Shown here: piece by piece, positions 17,114 through 25,277 of the stretch
Numbering within the stretch: position 1 is the stretch's first letter
How the letters are laid out: the number at the start of each line of letters is the position of its first letter
Notes under the pieces: generated by a model
The model's database searches: none
Seen by the model: the letters and a program-made list of their open reading frames with translations, nothing else
What the model was told of the DNA's origin: nothing
DNA from: Massilia sp. Root133
GTDB lineage: Bacteria > Pseudomonadota > Gammaproteobacteria > Burkholderiales > Burkholderiaceae_D
Reading direction: 5' to 3'
Length of the DNA: 64,000 nucleotides
Assembly: GCF_001426525.1 (NCBI RefSeq)
Contig: NZ_LMEW01000032.1
Coordinates: 249,370-313,369, forward strand
Made by a program: the position numbers and the translations under genes

Positions 17114-17140
17114 GACGGATGAGGCACGCGTTTTGTGACC
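17114..17140 (-). promoter_or_regulatory. Candidate ECF41-type autoregulatory promoter
   Basis: On the minus strand GGTCACA (17140-17134), a 16-base spacer and CGTC (17117-17114) match the ECF41 promoter pattern as I recall it (TGTCACA, about 16 bases, CGTC) with one mismatch. The sigma gene's first ATG begins three bases after CGTC. Transcription would therefore start inside the annotated N-terminus, close to the second ATG at 17105. Confidence 0.5.
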
Positions 17141-17186
17141 GCCGATTGTACGCGCCGTCAGCGCTGCGGCATAACCCCCCGATCTG

Positions 17187-17576
17187 TCAGGGTGGCGTCC
17201 CGCACTCGGCATCCAGCCGGGTGCGGGCATGCGACTTTCCCGGCCGCACCCGCATCGGTGCGCGCGGCGCGTCCAGCCGCACCGGCGTGAGTTTGCCGGC
17301 ATACGGCGGCATGTCGGGATCGATCTCGACCGTGCTGCCGTCCGGCGGTACGCCGGCGAGGAAGGCGCCGATGGCGATGCGGACGATCATCCGGTTGCCG
17401 GGCTCCGCCTTCATGCTGACCCGCTTTTCAACCTTGTTAATGTAGAGGAACGTACACGTCGCCCCGGCGGGCGTCGTGATGTCGACTTTCTTCGGCAGGG
17501 AAAACCCGTAACGGCCCGTCGCCCACAGCTTGACGACACAGGTTCCGTGCTCCAATGACGAAAAAGTAAAGTTCAT
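17187..17576 (-). CDS. Hypothetical protein, 129 residues
   Basis: No family recognised. The protein starts MNFTFSSLEHGTCVVKLWAT and is predicted soluble, mostly beta in character (ATCTFLYINKVEKRVSM, NRMIVRIAIGAF), with a basic, Pro/Arg-rich tail from about residue 100 (VRLDAPRAPMRVRPGKSHAR). There is no signal peptide or membrane segment. It lies in the same direction as, and 75 bases upstream of, the ECF41 sigma gene, whose candidate own promoter sits between them. It could be co-transcribed or independent. A GTTTGG-N8-CCAAAC inverted repeat at 17610-17629, upstream of its start, may be an operator. Coding status is supported mainly by good codon structure and uninterrupted length. Confidence 0.55.
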   Translation of the reverse strand: MNFTFSSLEHGTCVVKLWATGRYGFSLPKKVDITTPAGATCTFLYINKVEKRVSMKAEPGNRMIVRIAIGAFLAGVPPDGSTVEIDPDMPPYAGKLTPVRLDAPRAPMRVRPGKSHARTRLDAECGTPP

Positions 17577-17657
17577 GCGGCAATGCTAACCGCCGTAACT
17601 CATCTGTACGTTTGGAATTTGTACCAAACCGTAACGGGTGGAACATTCGTTTCCTCG

Positions 17658-19826
17658 TCACATCTTCAGCTCGAGATTCACCCCCACGCGCGTGGCGCCC
17701 TGCTGCCAGCTGGCCTGGCGCGACAGCCCGCCCGCGTCTTCGTAGACGCTTTCCGACTCGCCGTCCATGCCCAGGATATTGTTGAGCGTGAAGCGCAGCT
17801 GCAAGTGCGGATCGAGCTTCCACGCGGCATACGCGTCGACGTCGCGCCGCGTGTGCGCGTGCCGGATCTGCGCGTCCGACACGCGCACCCAGCCACCCTG
17901 CTGGTACGCCATGCTGGCGCCGAAGCTGAGGCGATCGCGGCGGTAGTCGAGGCCGACGTTGGCCGACATCGGCGTCTGCCCGTCGAGGCGGTTGTCGGGG
18001 CCGGGCACGGTCGATACTTCCGACCAGTTGCGCGTCACGCTCGCGCGCATGTCGAAGCCGGCGGCGGCCGCGTTCAGCATGCGCAGCGGCAGTTTCACTT
18101 CGGCCTCGAGCGAATGCACGCGCGCGTCGCCGTCGTTCAGCGGGCGATAGATCCAGCGGCCGTCCGGATCGAGGTCCAGGCGCGTGCGGATATAGTCGCT
18201 GATCAGGCGCTGCGTGCCGCTCACGGACACCATCGCCCCGTCTGCCCAGTACTGCTCGAACGCGACGTCGACGCCGTTCGCCAGCTCCGGCTTCAGGCCC
18301 GGATTGCCGCTGGAATCGGGCGCGAAACGCGTGTTCAGCGCGGACAGGTAGCGCCGCGCCGTCAGCTGGTCGACGGTCGGTGCCTTGTACGTGCGCGTGA
18401 GCGCGAGGCGCACCTGGCGGCCGCTCTTGTCGGGGAATTTGTACAAGGTCTGCGCGACGGGGCTCAGCACGTGGCTGCGCGACGTCGTAACGGGCACGTT
18501 CGTCCCCGTACTCTCGGTCTCCACGCCTTCCCAGCGCCCGCCCAGGTACATCGACCACTGCTTCGTGATGCTCCACTCGTCCTGCACATAGCCGGCCAGG
18601 CGCGTGACCTGCGGCTCGTAGGCCTCGACCACGTGCGTGGCGGGCGCGCCGTCCTGCTGGTCGACGCGGTCGCGCGAGTCCTCGTTGCGCTGGCGGCTCG
18701 CATCGATGCCCGTCACGAGCGCATGGCCGTCGAACAGCGAGCGCGCAAACTTGCCGCGGAACGACATGCGGCGCGGACGATACACGGTGTCCCAGTCGCG
18801 CAGCAGGTGGTGCGCGCGGCCTGCCGAATAATAATCCGTGTCGTTGTCGTTCTCGTCGCGGCTGCGCTCCCCCGCCAGGCTCACGTCCAGCTTGCCGCCG
18901 GCCACCTTCGCGACCCAGCCGATCTCGCCCCGCATCATCCACTGGTCGCCCGACGTGCGGCCCGGCATGTCGATCCAGTCCGGATTGCCGAACGACCCGG
19001 CGAGATTCTCGTTGTGCGAGAAGCCGGACCACGCATGGCTGCTCGCCTGCAGGCCGGCCGACAGGTTCAGTTCGTTGTCCGCGTCGATCTTCCAGTTCAG
19101 GCGCGGGAACAGGACGCCGCCGCGGTAGGCGCCGCCGCCGTCGTAGCGGGTCAGGCGCGACTGCGCCAGCGTGCCGTCCGGCAGCGACAGCTGGTCCGCG
19201 CCGCGCGAATGAAACTCGTTGTGGCCGCCGAACAGCGAGCCGTTGACGAAGTACGACAGGGTGCCGACCTTGTCGCCCCAGGTGCCGCCCATCGTGCCGC
19301 TGCGCTGCAACGGCGAACGCGTCGCGTTCAGGCGCAGGTCGCGCTGCGGCTTGCTGACGACCTTGCGCAGCACGATGTTGATGGTGCCCGCGATGGCCTG
19401 CATCGAATACTCGGCGCTGGCGGCGCGGATCACTTCGATGCGCTCGATCTGGTCCGGCATCAGGGCGTCCAGCGAAAAGCCGGGCGGCGGGCGGTCGCCG
19501 TTGACGAGAATCTGCGTGTAGCCGGCGCCCAGGCCCCGCATCTTGATCGATTTATCGGTGACGGTGACGCCCGGTGCGCGCTTCAACACGTCGAAGATGT
19601 TGTCGTCGCCGTATTTGCGGATCTCCTCGGCCGACAGCACGGTCTTGCTGGCCGTGTCGTCGCGGCGCGGGTCGTAGGTGCTGGCCGAGCCCTTCACTTC
19701 CACCTTTTGCACCGGCTTGTCCTGGGCCTTGCCCTTGTCGGCCGGCTGGGTGGATTGTGCGAACGCGGCGGCGGGACAGGACAGCGCGGCGGCGATGGCG
19801 AGGCAAAGAGGTGTGGGCGACATCAT
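17658..19826 (-). CDS. TonB-dependent outer-membrane receptor
   Basis: A 722-residue receptor with a signal peptide (MMSPTPLCLAIAAALSCPAAAFAQ). The plug domain follows (VEVKGSASTYDPRRDD, KTVLSAEEIRKYGDDNIFDV, LKRAPGVTV, MRGLGAGYTQILVNGDRPPP, EVIRAASAEYSMQAIAGTIN), then a 22-strand-type barrel. The LSAEEI and AGTINIVLRK motifs place it with TonB receptors of the outer-membrane receptor family rather than classical siderophore receptors. The ligand is unknown. No FecIR-type regulator pair is adjacent; the nearby ECF41 sigma is a different type. No Fur box was seen upstream. ATG 19826 or 19823 could both serve, with no clear ribosome-binding site. The C-terminus ends LELKM rather than in the usual Phe. 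Confidence 0.93.
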   Translation of the reverse strand: MMSPTPLCLAIAAALSCPAAAFAQSTQPADKGKAQDKPVQKVEVKGSASTYDPRRDDTASKTVLSAEEIRKYGDDNIFDVLKRAPGVTVTDKSIKMRGLGAGYTQILVNGDRPPPGFSLDALMPDQIERIEVIRAASAEYSMQAIAGTINIVLRKVVSKPQRDLRLNATRSPLQRSGTMGGTWGDKVGTLSYFVNGSLFGGHNEFHSRGADQLSLPDGTLAQSRLTRYDGGGAYRGGVLFPRLNWKIDADNELNLSAGLQASSHAWSGFSHNENLAGSFGNPDWIDMPGRTSGDQWMMRGEIGWVAKVAGGKLDVSLAGERSRDENDNDTDYYSAGRAHHLLRDWDTVYRPRRMSFRGKFARSLFDGHALVTGIDASRQRNEDSRDRVDQQDGAPATHVVEAYEPQVTRLAGYVQDEWSITKQWSMYLGGRWEGVETESTGTNVPVTTSRSHVLSPVAQTLYKFPDKSGRQVRLALTRTYKAPTVDQLTARRYLSALNTRFAPDSSGNPGLKPELANGVDVAFEQYWADGAMVSVSGTQRLISDYIRTRLDLDPDGRWIYRPLNDGDARVHSLEAEVKLPLRMLNAAAAGFDMRASVTRNWSEVSTVPGPDNRLDGQTPMSANVGLDYRRDRLSFGASMAYQQGGWVRVSDAQIRHAHTRRDVDAYAAWKLDPHLQLRFTLNNILGMDGESESVYEDAGGLSRQASWQQGATRVGVNLELKM

Positions 19827-20034
19827 GAGTGGGCAGAGGATTGCGTCAATACGCGCGGGCGTGGCAGCGTTCGGATCGAATAGTTCGAGAGACTAACGAA
19901 TTATGCTATCCGGAATTGCGGCGTTTGTCACTTTTGCATCGCACCATCGGGACCCGCGAAAATGACCCGGACGCCCTCTTCCTGAAACGCTTCGCGCGGG
20001 CCGGTGTGGCAGGCGGCCCTCATGCAGTATTGAT

Positions 20035-20066
20035 TTGACGAAATACGTGTTCTGCCAAGATATAAT
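20035..20066 (+). promoter_or_regulatory. Candidate sigma-70 promoter of the MSHA minor-pilin operon
   Basis: TTGACG at 20035-20040 and a -10 region GATATAAT (20059-20066) read as GATATA with an 18-base spacer or as a perfect TATAAT with a 20-base spacer. The mshQ-like ATG starts at 20076, only about 10 bases after the -10. A transcript from here would have almost no 5' leader and no ribosome-binding site. Confidence 0.5.
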
Positions 20067-20075
20067 CGCCGAGAC

Positions 20076-23027
20076 ATGTTCCTGCGCCGACTTTATTTGT
20101 TGCTGCTTGTCCTGATGCTGTCCGCGGCAGGCGGCCCCGCATCCGCCGGCAACCTCTACACGTTCGGCGGCGGCAGCCCCGTGAGCAACTGCACGCTGTC
20201 CGGCGCCGTCTATACCTGCCCCAGCCTGCCGCTGCCGGCCGGGGACGACAGCATGGTGATCGCCAGCGGCTATACGGTGAAGATCACGGCCGACACCACG
20301 TTCGGCTACAACCACGGCCTCACGATGAGCGGCAGCGCCGTCCTGATGAGCACAGGCGACCTGAACATCGGCGGCGTCGCCACGAACAACCTCAAGATCA
20401 CGGGCGGCACGCTGATCGCGGGCGACGTGTTCAGCGTGGGCGCGCAGAACCAGACGCTGACGGCGAACATCCAGGCCGTCACGGCCAACCTGGGCACCGG
20501 TTCCACACTCAACCTCACGGGCAGCATCACGGCCACCGGCACCGTCAACGTCGCCTCGCATGCGACGATCAACGGCCCGATCAGCGGTGCGACGATCACC
20601 ACGAACTCGCCCGTCACCCTGACCGGCGACATCGTCGCGACGAATTCGTTCACGCTGGCGTCCGGCAGCACGGTCAAGGGCGACGTGACGGCGCCCGTCG
20701 TCCGGCTGATGCCGTCCAACACCTCCGTCCAGGGCAACATCACGGCCAGGACGTCGCTGCAGCTGGGATCGTCCGACAGCGTCACGGGCGACGTGACCGC
20801 CGGCACGCTGACGCTCGATTCGTCCGAGGCGACCATCTACGGCAATGCGACGATCGACAGCGGCATCTTCAACTGGCACGGCCGCGTGACGAAGACGATC
20901 TACTGCTCGGGCGGCACCACCACCGGCAAGTGCGACTGCGTACAGAACGGCAGCGGTTACGACGTGAACACGTCCATGGGACCGCGCTGCCAGGGCAATG
21001 TTGTAGCGCTGGATCACTTCCTCATCAACTACAACCCGGCGGGCAGCGTGTGCGCGCCGTCGTCGGTGACGATCACCGCCTGCGCCAACCAGGCGTGCAC
21101 CGCCACGTACGGGGGCGGCGCCACCGTGACGCTGGCCCCGACCGGCCAGTCCGTGGCGATCCCCACGTCCGGCAGCGTGAAGGCGGCCGTGAGCTGGACC
21201 CAGGCCGGCACGTTCACCCTGGGCGTGTCCGGCGCGACGACGGCCAACGCCACCACGTGCGTCCGCACGGACACGAGCCAGGCCGCCGACTGCAAGGTCG
21301 CCGTGGCCAGTTCCGCGTACACGATGACGATGAGCGCCGACGCCGCCTACGCGGAGGCCCCCTCGCCCCCGCAGCTCACGATGGCAGCCGTGCGCTACGA
21401 CGCGAAACAGAATACGTGCGTGCCGCTGTTCAACAACGTGGATCGCAACATCAATTTCACCTGCGCCTACAGCAATCCGGCGAGCGGTACGCTGCCCGTC
21501 CGACTGAAAGATATCCCTCTTAACAGCGGCCAGAACGCCGCGGCGGCTTGCGACGGCACCGGCGCGACCGTCAAGCTCACCTTCAACGAGGAAGGCAAGG
21601 CGAGCGTGCCGCTGCAATACGCGGACGCCGGTGAGGTGACCGTCAAGGCGACCGACAGCGGCGCCGGCAGCCCGCCGTCGGCGAACGTCAAGGCGACGTT
21701 CGTGCCCAAGGCGTTCACGCTCGCGCTGGCGAACGCCAATGTCCCTTACGTGGCGGGCAAGGAGTTTACGGCGACGGTGACGGCCCTGAATGCCGCGTCC
21801 ACCCCGGCCGTGACCCGGAACTTCGGCCGCGAGCAGATCGCGGAGAGCGCGAAGCTGGCGCCGGTGACGTGCCAGCCCAGCAACGGCAACGGCCTGCTCG
21901 CGCAGACGCCTTCGTCCATCCTTGCCGGCGTGCAGACGCTCAAGGCCACGTGGAGCGAAACGGGCCGCATCGACCTCGTCGCATCGCTCGCCAACGGCGC
22001 CGGCTACCTGGGAACGGGCCTGCTGCCCGCCACCGCGGCGACCGGCAGCGCCACCACGGGATGCGCCGGCGGCGTCGGCACGTTCAGCCCGGCCTACTTC
22101 ACGTTCGACACGGATACCGACTGGAAGCGCACCTCCGCCTTCTACGGCGGCACGCTGGCGCAATACTATTCCGGCGAACCCGCGATCAGGCTGACGGTCA
22201 CCGCGCGCAACCTGCAGAACGGCGTCACGCAGAACTACGACACCACGAATGCGCGCGACGTCGTGTTCACGGGCCTGAACGCCGACGGCAGCGCGCTGGC
22301 GGCCGGCGGCGCCTTCAGCCGCTCGCCCGGCTACCTGGTTACCGACCTCGCGGGCAAGGCGCAGTTGCGGGCAGCGGACTTCAAGGCCGGCGTCGCCACA
22401 TGGGCCGGCAGCTACACCTTCACGAAATTGCCGACGGCGCAGACCCGCCTGCGCGTGCGCGCGACCGAGGATCTGCCCGCCGAACAATACCCCGCCAGCT
22501 CGTCGGCGCTTCCCGCCACGGCCGGTGCCGAACCGACGCTGCTGGTCCGCAGCGGCCGCATCCGCCTGCCCAGCCGGTTCGGCCCCGCCGGGACCCTGCT
22601 GAGGATTCCCGTGTCGATCGAGTACTACACGGGCCAGATGTGGATGGTGAACGCCGAGGACTCCACCACCGCCCTGCCGGCCGGCATCGTGTCGACGGGG
22701 ACGGCCGTGCCGGGTCTCACGCTCGCGTCCACGCTGTCGCCGGCATTCACGGGCGGCAAGGCCGACCTCACGTTGACGCCCAACGTCGCCGCCCACGTCA
22801 GCGTGCCGTTCGCGCTCAACCTGGGGACGACGGCCGCCAACACGTCCTGCTACGCCAGCCGGGGCGCGGGCATGACGACCAGCACCGGCGCCGCCCTCGC
22901 CTTCCTGCGCAGCCCCGACGCTTCCTGCGCCGCCGCCGGCAGCGTCGACCCGTCCGCGCTGGCCACGTTCGGCGTCTACGCGCCGGAGACGAAGCGCATC
23001 ATCCACACGCGCGAGGTGTTCCGATGA
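20076..23027 (+). CDS. mshQ: MshQ-like MSHA biogenesis protein (DUF6701 type)
   Basis: A 983-residue secreted protein with a signal peptide (RRLYLLLLVLMLSAAGGPASA). Residues about 30-290 are a Thr/Ser/Gly-rich repetitive stretch (TGGTLIAGDVFSV, SGSTVKGDVTAPVVRL) reminiscent of polymer-forming or beta-helix adhesin repeats. A Cys-rich block follows (CSGGTTTGKCDCVQNG). The C-terminal two thirds match the MshQ/DUF6701 layout: FNEEGKASVPLQYADAGEVT, then YYTGQMWMVNAEDSTTALP, ending in TFGVYAPETKRIIHTREVFR. MshQ is linked to mannose-sensitive haemagglutinin type IV pili and is probably a surface adhesin or tip component. It is the first gene of a five-gene overlapping operon, whereas the usual order places it last. 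No ribosome-binding site precedes the ATG. Confidence 0.85.
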   Translation: MFLRRLYLLLLVLMLSAAGGPASAGNLYTFGGGSPVSNCTLSGAVYTCPSLPLPAGDDSMVIASGYTVKITADTTFGYNHGLTMSGSAVLMSTGDLNIGGVATNNLKITGGTLIAGDVFSVGAQNQTLTANIQAVTANLGTGSTLNLTGSITATGTVNVASHATINGPISGATITTNSPVTLTGDIVATNSFTLASGSTVKGDVTAPVVRLMPSNTSVQGNITARTSLQLGSSDSVTGDVTAGTLTLDSSEATIYGNATIDSGIFNWHGRVTKTIYCSGGTTTGKCDCVQNGSGYDVNTSMGPRCQGNVVALDHFLINYNPAGSVCAPSSVTITACANQACTATYGGGATVTLAPTGQSVAIPTSGSVKAAVSWTQAGTFTLGVSGATTANATTCVRTDTSQAADCKVAVASSAYTMTMSADAAYAEAPSPPQLTMAAVRYDAKQNTCVPLFNNVDRNINFTCAYSNPASGTLPVRLKDIPLNSGQNAAAACDGTGATVKLTFNEEGKASVPLQYADAGEVTVKATDSGAGSPPSANVKATFVPKAFTLALANANVPYVAGKEFTATVTALNAASTPAVTRNFGREQIAESAKLAPVTCQPSNGNGLLAQTPSSILAGVQTLKATWSETGRIDLVASLANGAGYLGTGLLPATAATGSATTGCAGGVGTFSPAYFTFDTDTDWKRTSAFYGGTLAQYYSGEPAIRLTVTARNLQNGVTQNYDTTNARDVVFTGLNADGSALAAGGAFSRSPGYLVTDLAGKAQLRAADFKAGVATWAGSYTFTKLPTAQTRLRVRATEDLPAEQYPASSSALPATAGAEPTLLVRSGRIRLPSRFGPAGTLLRIPVSIEYYTGQMWMVNAEDSTTALPAGIVSTGTAVPGLTLASTLSPAFTGGKADLTLTPNVAAHVSVPFALNLGTTAANTSCYASRGAGMTTSTGAALAFLRSPDASCAAAGSVDPSALATFGVYAPETKRIIHTREVFR

Positions 23028-23512
23028 CACGCCCTGCCCGTCGCGGCGGCTTCACGATCGTCGAGCTGGTCGTGGTGATGATCATCATCGCCGCGCTGGC
23101 CGCCATCGGCATCCCGCGCCTGACGGGCGACAAGTCGGCGGAAGCGGCCGTGTTCGGCGACCAGGTCGTCAGCGGCCTGCGCCGCGCGCAGAAGATTGCG
23201 ATGGGGCACCGGCGCGTCGTGTCCGCGAACGTCGGGCCGAAGGCCGTCGTGCTGCGCGTGAACGGCAGCAACAACGGCTGGATCGCGCTGAACGGCGTCG
23301 GTGACGACGACTATGCGACGAGCGACAGCGCGCTCACGGTCACGACCGGCAGCCTGCCGGCCACCCTGTACTTCCAGCCGGACGGCCGCATCACGACGGA
23401 CATCGGCGGCGCGGCCGCCTGGGCGGGCAGCCTGTCCGTCACGGGCGCCGTCAACGGCGGTACCACTTTCCGCACCATCACCGTACAAGGCGCGACCGGC
23501 TATGTTGAATAA
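23024..23512 (+). CDS. mshC: MshC/FimT-like minor pseudopilin
   Basis: A 162-residue type IV prepilin-like protein. The class III signal is RRGGFTIVELVVVMIIIAAL, with cleavage expected after the last Gly and Glu at +5. A GspH/FimT-like C-terminal domain follows. It belongs to the MshC type by context, as the minor pilins MshD, MshO and MshP follow in the canonical order. Its ATG overlaps the mshQ stop (ATGA), so translation is coupled. It would be processed by a PilD-type peptidase not encoded here and placed at the tip of an MSHA-like pilus or pseudopilus. Confidence 0.87.
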   Translation: MTRPARRGGFTIVELVVVMIIIAALAAIGIPRLTGDKSAEAAVFGDQVVSGLRRAQKIAMGHRRVVSANVGPKAVVLRVNGSNNGWIALNGVGDDDYATSDSALTVTTGSLPATLYFQPDGRITTDIGGAAAWAGSLSVTGAVNGGTTFRTITVQGATGYVE

Positions 23513-23957
23513 AGTGAGGCGCAGCGCCGGCGTCACGCTGGTCGAACTGATCGTCGCCCTCGTCATCATGGGCGTCGCGCTCGGCGGCATGGTCGCCGTG
23601 TACACGGCCACGACGCGGTCCAGCGTGGATCCCGTCCTCGTGCAGCAGATGCAATCGATCGCGGACAACATGATGGAAGAGATCCTGATGAAACCCTTCG
23701 CGAAGGGACCGGGCACCGGTGTGCGCATCAACTTCGACGACGTACAGGACTACAACAACTACAAGACGACGGGCATCACCGACGTCGAAGGCAATGCGAT
23801 CCCGGGACTGGAGCGGTACAGCGTCGTCGTGGAGGTCACGCAGGCTGCGCTGGCGGGCGTGGCGGCAAGCACCGACTCGCTGCGCGTCGTCGTCACCGTG
23901 TCCATGCCGGGGGCCGGCGCCGTCGTGCTGACCGGCTGGAGGACCAACCCATCATGA
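23502..23957 (+). CDS. mshD: MshD-like minor pseudopilin
   Basis: A 151-residue prepilin-like protein with the N-terminal motif RRSAGVTLVELIVALVIMGV, an MshD-type variant with Val after the cleavage Gly. The globular domain contains MQSIADNMMEEILMKPF and TGWRTNPS at its end. The ATG lies inside the last codons of mshC (11-base overlap), so coupling is strong. It is inferred to be a minor pilin of the same MSHA-like structure. Confidence 0.87.
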   Translation: MLNKVRRSAGVTLVELIVALVIMGVALGGMVAVYTATTRSSVDPVLVQQMQSIADNMMEEILMKPFAKGPGTGVRINFDDVQDYNNYKTTGITDVEGNAIPGLERYSVVVEVTQAALAGVAASTDSLRVVVTVSMPGAGAVVLTGWRTNPS

Positions 23958-24808
23958 ACCGCCAGCGCGGCTTCACCCTCGTCGAACTGATCATCGTGAT
24001 GGTCATCGTCGGCGTCATCGCCGGCGTGCTCGTGCTGCAGATCCGGCCGGCCATGCAGTCCTATCTCTCGATCCGCCAGCGCGCGAACCTCACGAGCCAG
24101 GCCGATACCGCGCTGCGCCGCATCCTGTGGGAAGTGCGCACGGCCGTCCCGAATTCGCTGCGCTATACGTGGACGGATGGGCAAAACCAGTGCATCGAGT
24201 TCGTGCCGACGAAGGATGGCGGCCGGTTCCGCACGGCGGCGGACTACGAGCATGCCGCCGCCGGCAACCCGTTCACCCGCGACGCCGCCACGGATACGTT
24301 CGACACGCTGACGCGCATCGACGCCAGCTATGCAGGCGATTACCTGTTCATCGGCAACGTGAACGGGAACGACGTCTACAACCCCGCCAACAGCTGGGTC
24401 ATCAAGAGCATCGCCGACGCCGCCACGACGACCCAGGGCCGGAATACGGTGACCCTCGCCGCGCCGGCGACGCTGCCGGCCGGCTACGAGGGGGGCCGTT
24501 TCGTCGTCATCCCGAAGCTCGAGCGGGCCGTGACCTACACGTGCACCCGGCAAGGCACGGACGGCGCCGGGACGGGCACCGGCGTGATCTACCGCGTCAC
24601 CGGCTACACACCGAGCACGACGCCGGCGAAGACCTGTCCGGCGACTGGCGCGATCCTCGTCGCGAAGGTCAGCGACTGCAACTTCCTGTACCGCGAAAGC
24701 CAGGGCGCCACCCAGCAAAGCGGCTACCTGCAGCTGCGGCTCGGCCTGGCCGAAGGCGGCGAATCGGCCCGGCTGACGATGGGCGCCCACGTGGAGAACA
24801 CGCCATGA
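23954..24808 (+). CDS. mshO: MshO-like minor pseudopilin
   Basis: A 284-residue prepilin-like protein starting MNRQRGFTLVELIIVMVIVG, with a canonical GFTLVE cleavage site. The large C-terminal domain matches MshO in size and in the pattern ALRRILWEVRTAVPNSLR, then a Cys-containing block (AVTYTCTRQ, CPATGAILVAKVSDCNFLYR). The start overlaps mshD by four bases (ATGA). A large minor pilin such as MshO/PilW/GspJ usually sits at the tip complex. Confidence 0.88.
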   Translation: MNRQRGFTLVELIIVMVIVGVIAGVLVLQIRPAMQSYLSIRQRANLTSQADTALRRILWEVRTAVPNSLRYTWTDGQNQCIEFVPTKDGGRFRTAADYEHAAAGNPFTRDAATDTFDTLTRIDASYAGDYLFIGNVNGNDVYNPANSWVIKSIADAATTTQGRNTVTLAAPATLPAGYEGGRFVVIPKLERAVTYTCTRQGTDGAGTGTGVIYRVTGYTPSTTPAKTCPATGAILVAKVSDCNFLYRESQGATQQSGYLQLRLGLAEGGESARLTMGAHVENTP

Positions 24809-25272
24809 CGGCCCGGCGCGCGGGCGGGTTCGCATACATCGCGGCCATCATCTTCCTCGTCGTGCTGGCCAGCTTCGCGCTGGCCGTGCTGCGTCTGTCG
24901 GAGACGGAGCAGGTCACCGTCAACCAGTCCTTCCTCGGCACCCGCGCGAGCCTCGCCGCGCGCACGGGGCTTGAATGGGCGTTCTACAAATTGAAAGCCA
25001 AGGACGCGACGTGCGATACCGTGAAGACCGTGCCGGACTTCAGGACGGACACCGGCTTCACGGTGAACGTGGGATGCGCCACGCAGACGTATGACGAGGG
25101 GCTCGGGGCGGATGGGAAAACGGTGAAAAAGGTCATCTTCGAGCTGACCGCGACGGCCTGCAACGGCAGCGTCTGCCCGGGCACCGACGCGGACGTGGCG
25201 AACCCGGACTACGTCGAGCGCAAGCGCACCGCGTCGATCTGCGTCGCCTCCGACGGCACGGACTGCTACTGA
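24805..25272 (+). CDS. mshP: MshP-like pilus protein
   Basis: A 155-residue protein with a hydrophobic N-terminus (RAGGFAYIAAIIFLVVLASF) of the MshP/PilX/GspK-like type. It lacks the standard Glu at +5, as is usual for MshP. The soluble part has three Cys-containing segments. It overlaps mshO by four bases and closes the operon. Neither the major pilin MshA/MshB nor the assembly genes (mshE, G, L, M, I, J, K, N) are in the window. Confidence 0.84.
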   Translation: MTARRAGGFAYIAAIIFLVVLASFALAVLRLSETEQVTVNQSFLGTRASLAARTGLEWAFYKLKAKDATCDTVKTVPDFRTDTGFTVNVGCATQTYDEGLGADGKTVKKVIFELTATACNGSVCPGTDADVANPDYVERKRTASICVASDGTDCY

Positions 25273-25277
25273 AGCCC

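Noticed and set aside
19893..23030. 1,045-codon open frame antisense to mshQ
   Set aside because: Gly/Arg/Ala-rich low-complexity translation covering the whole sense gene; no family motif or plausible start site.
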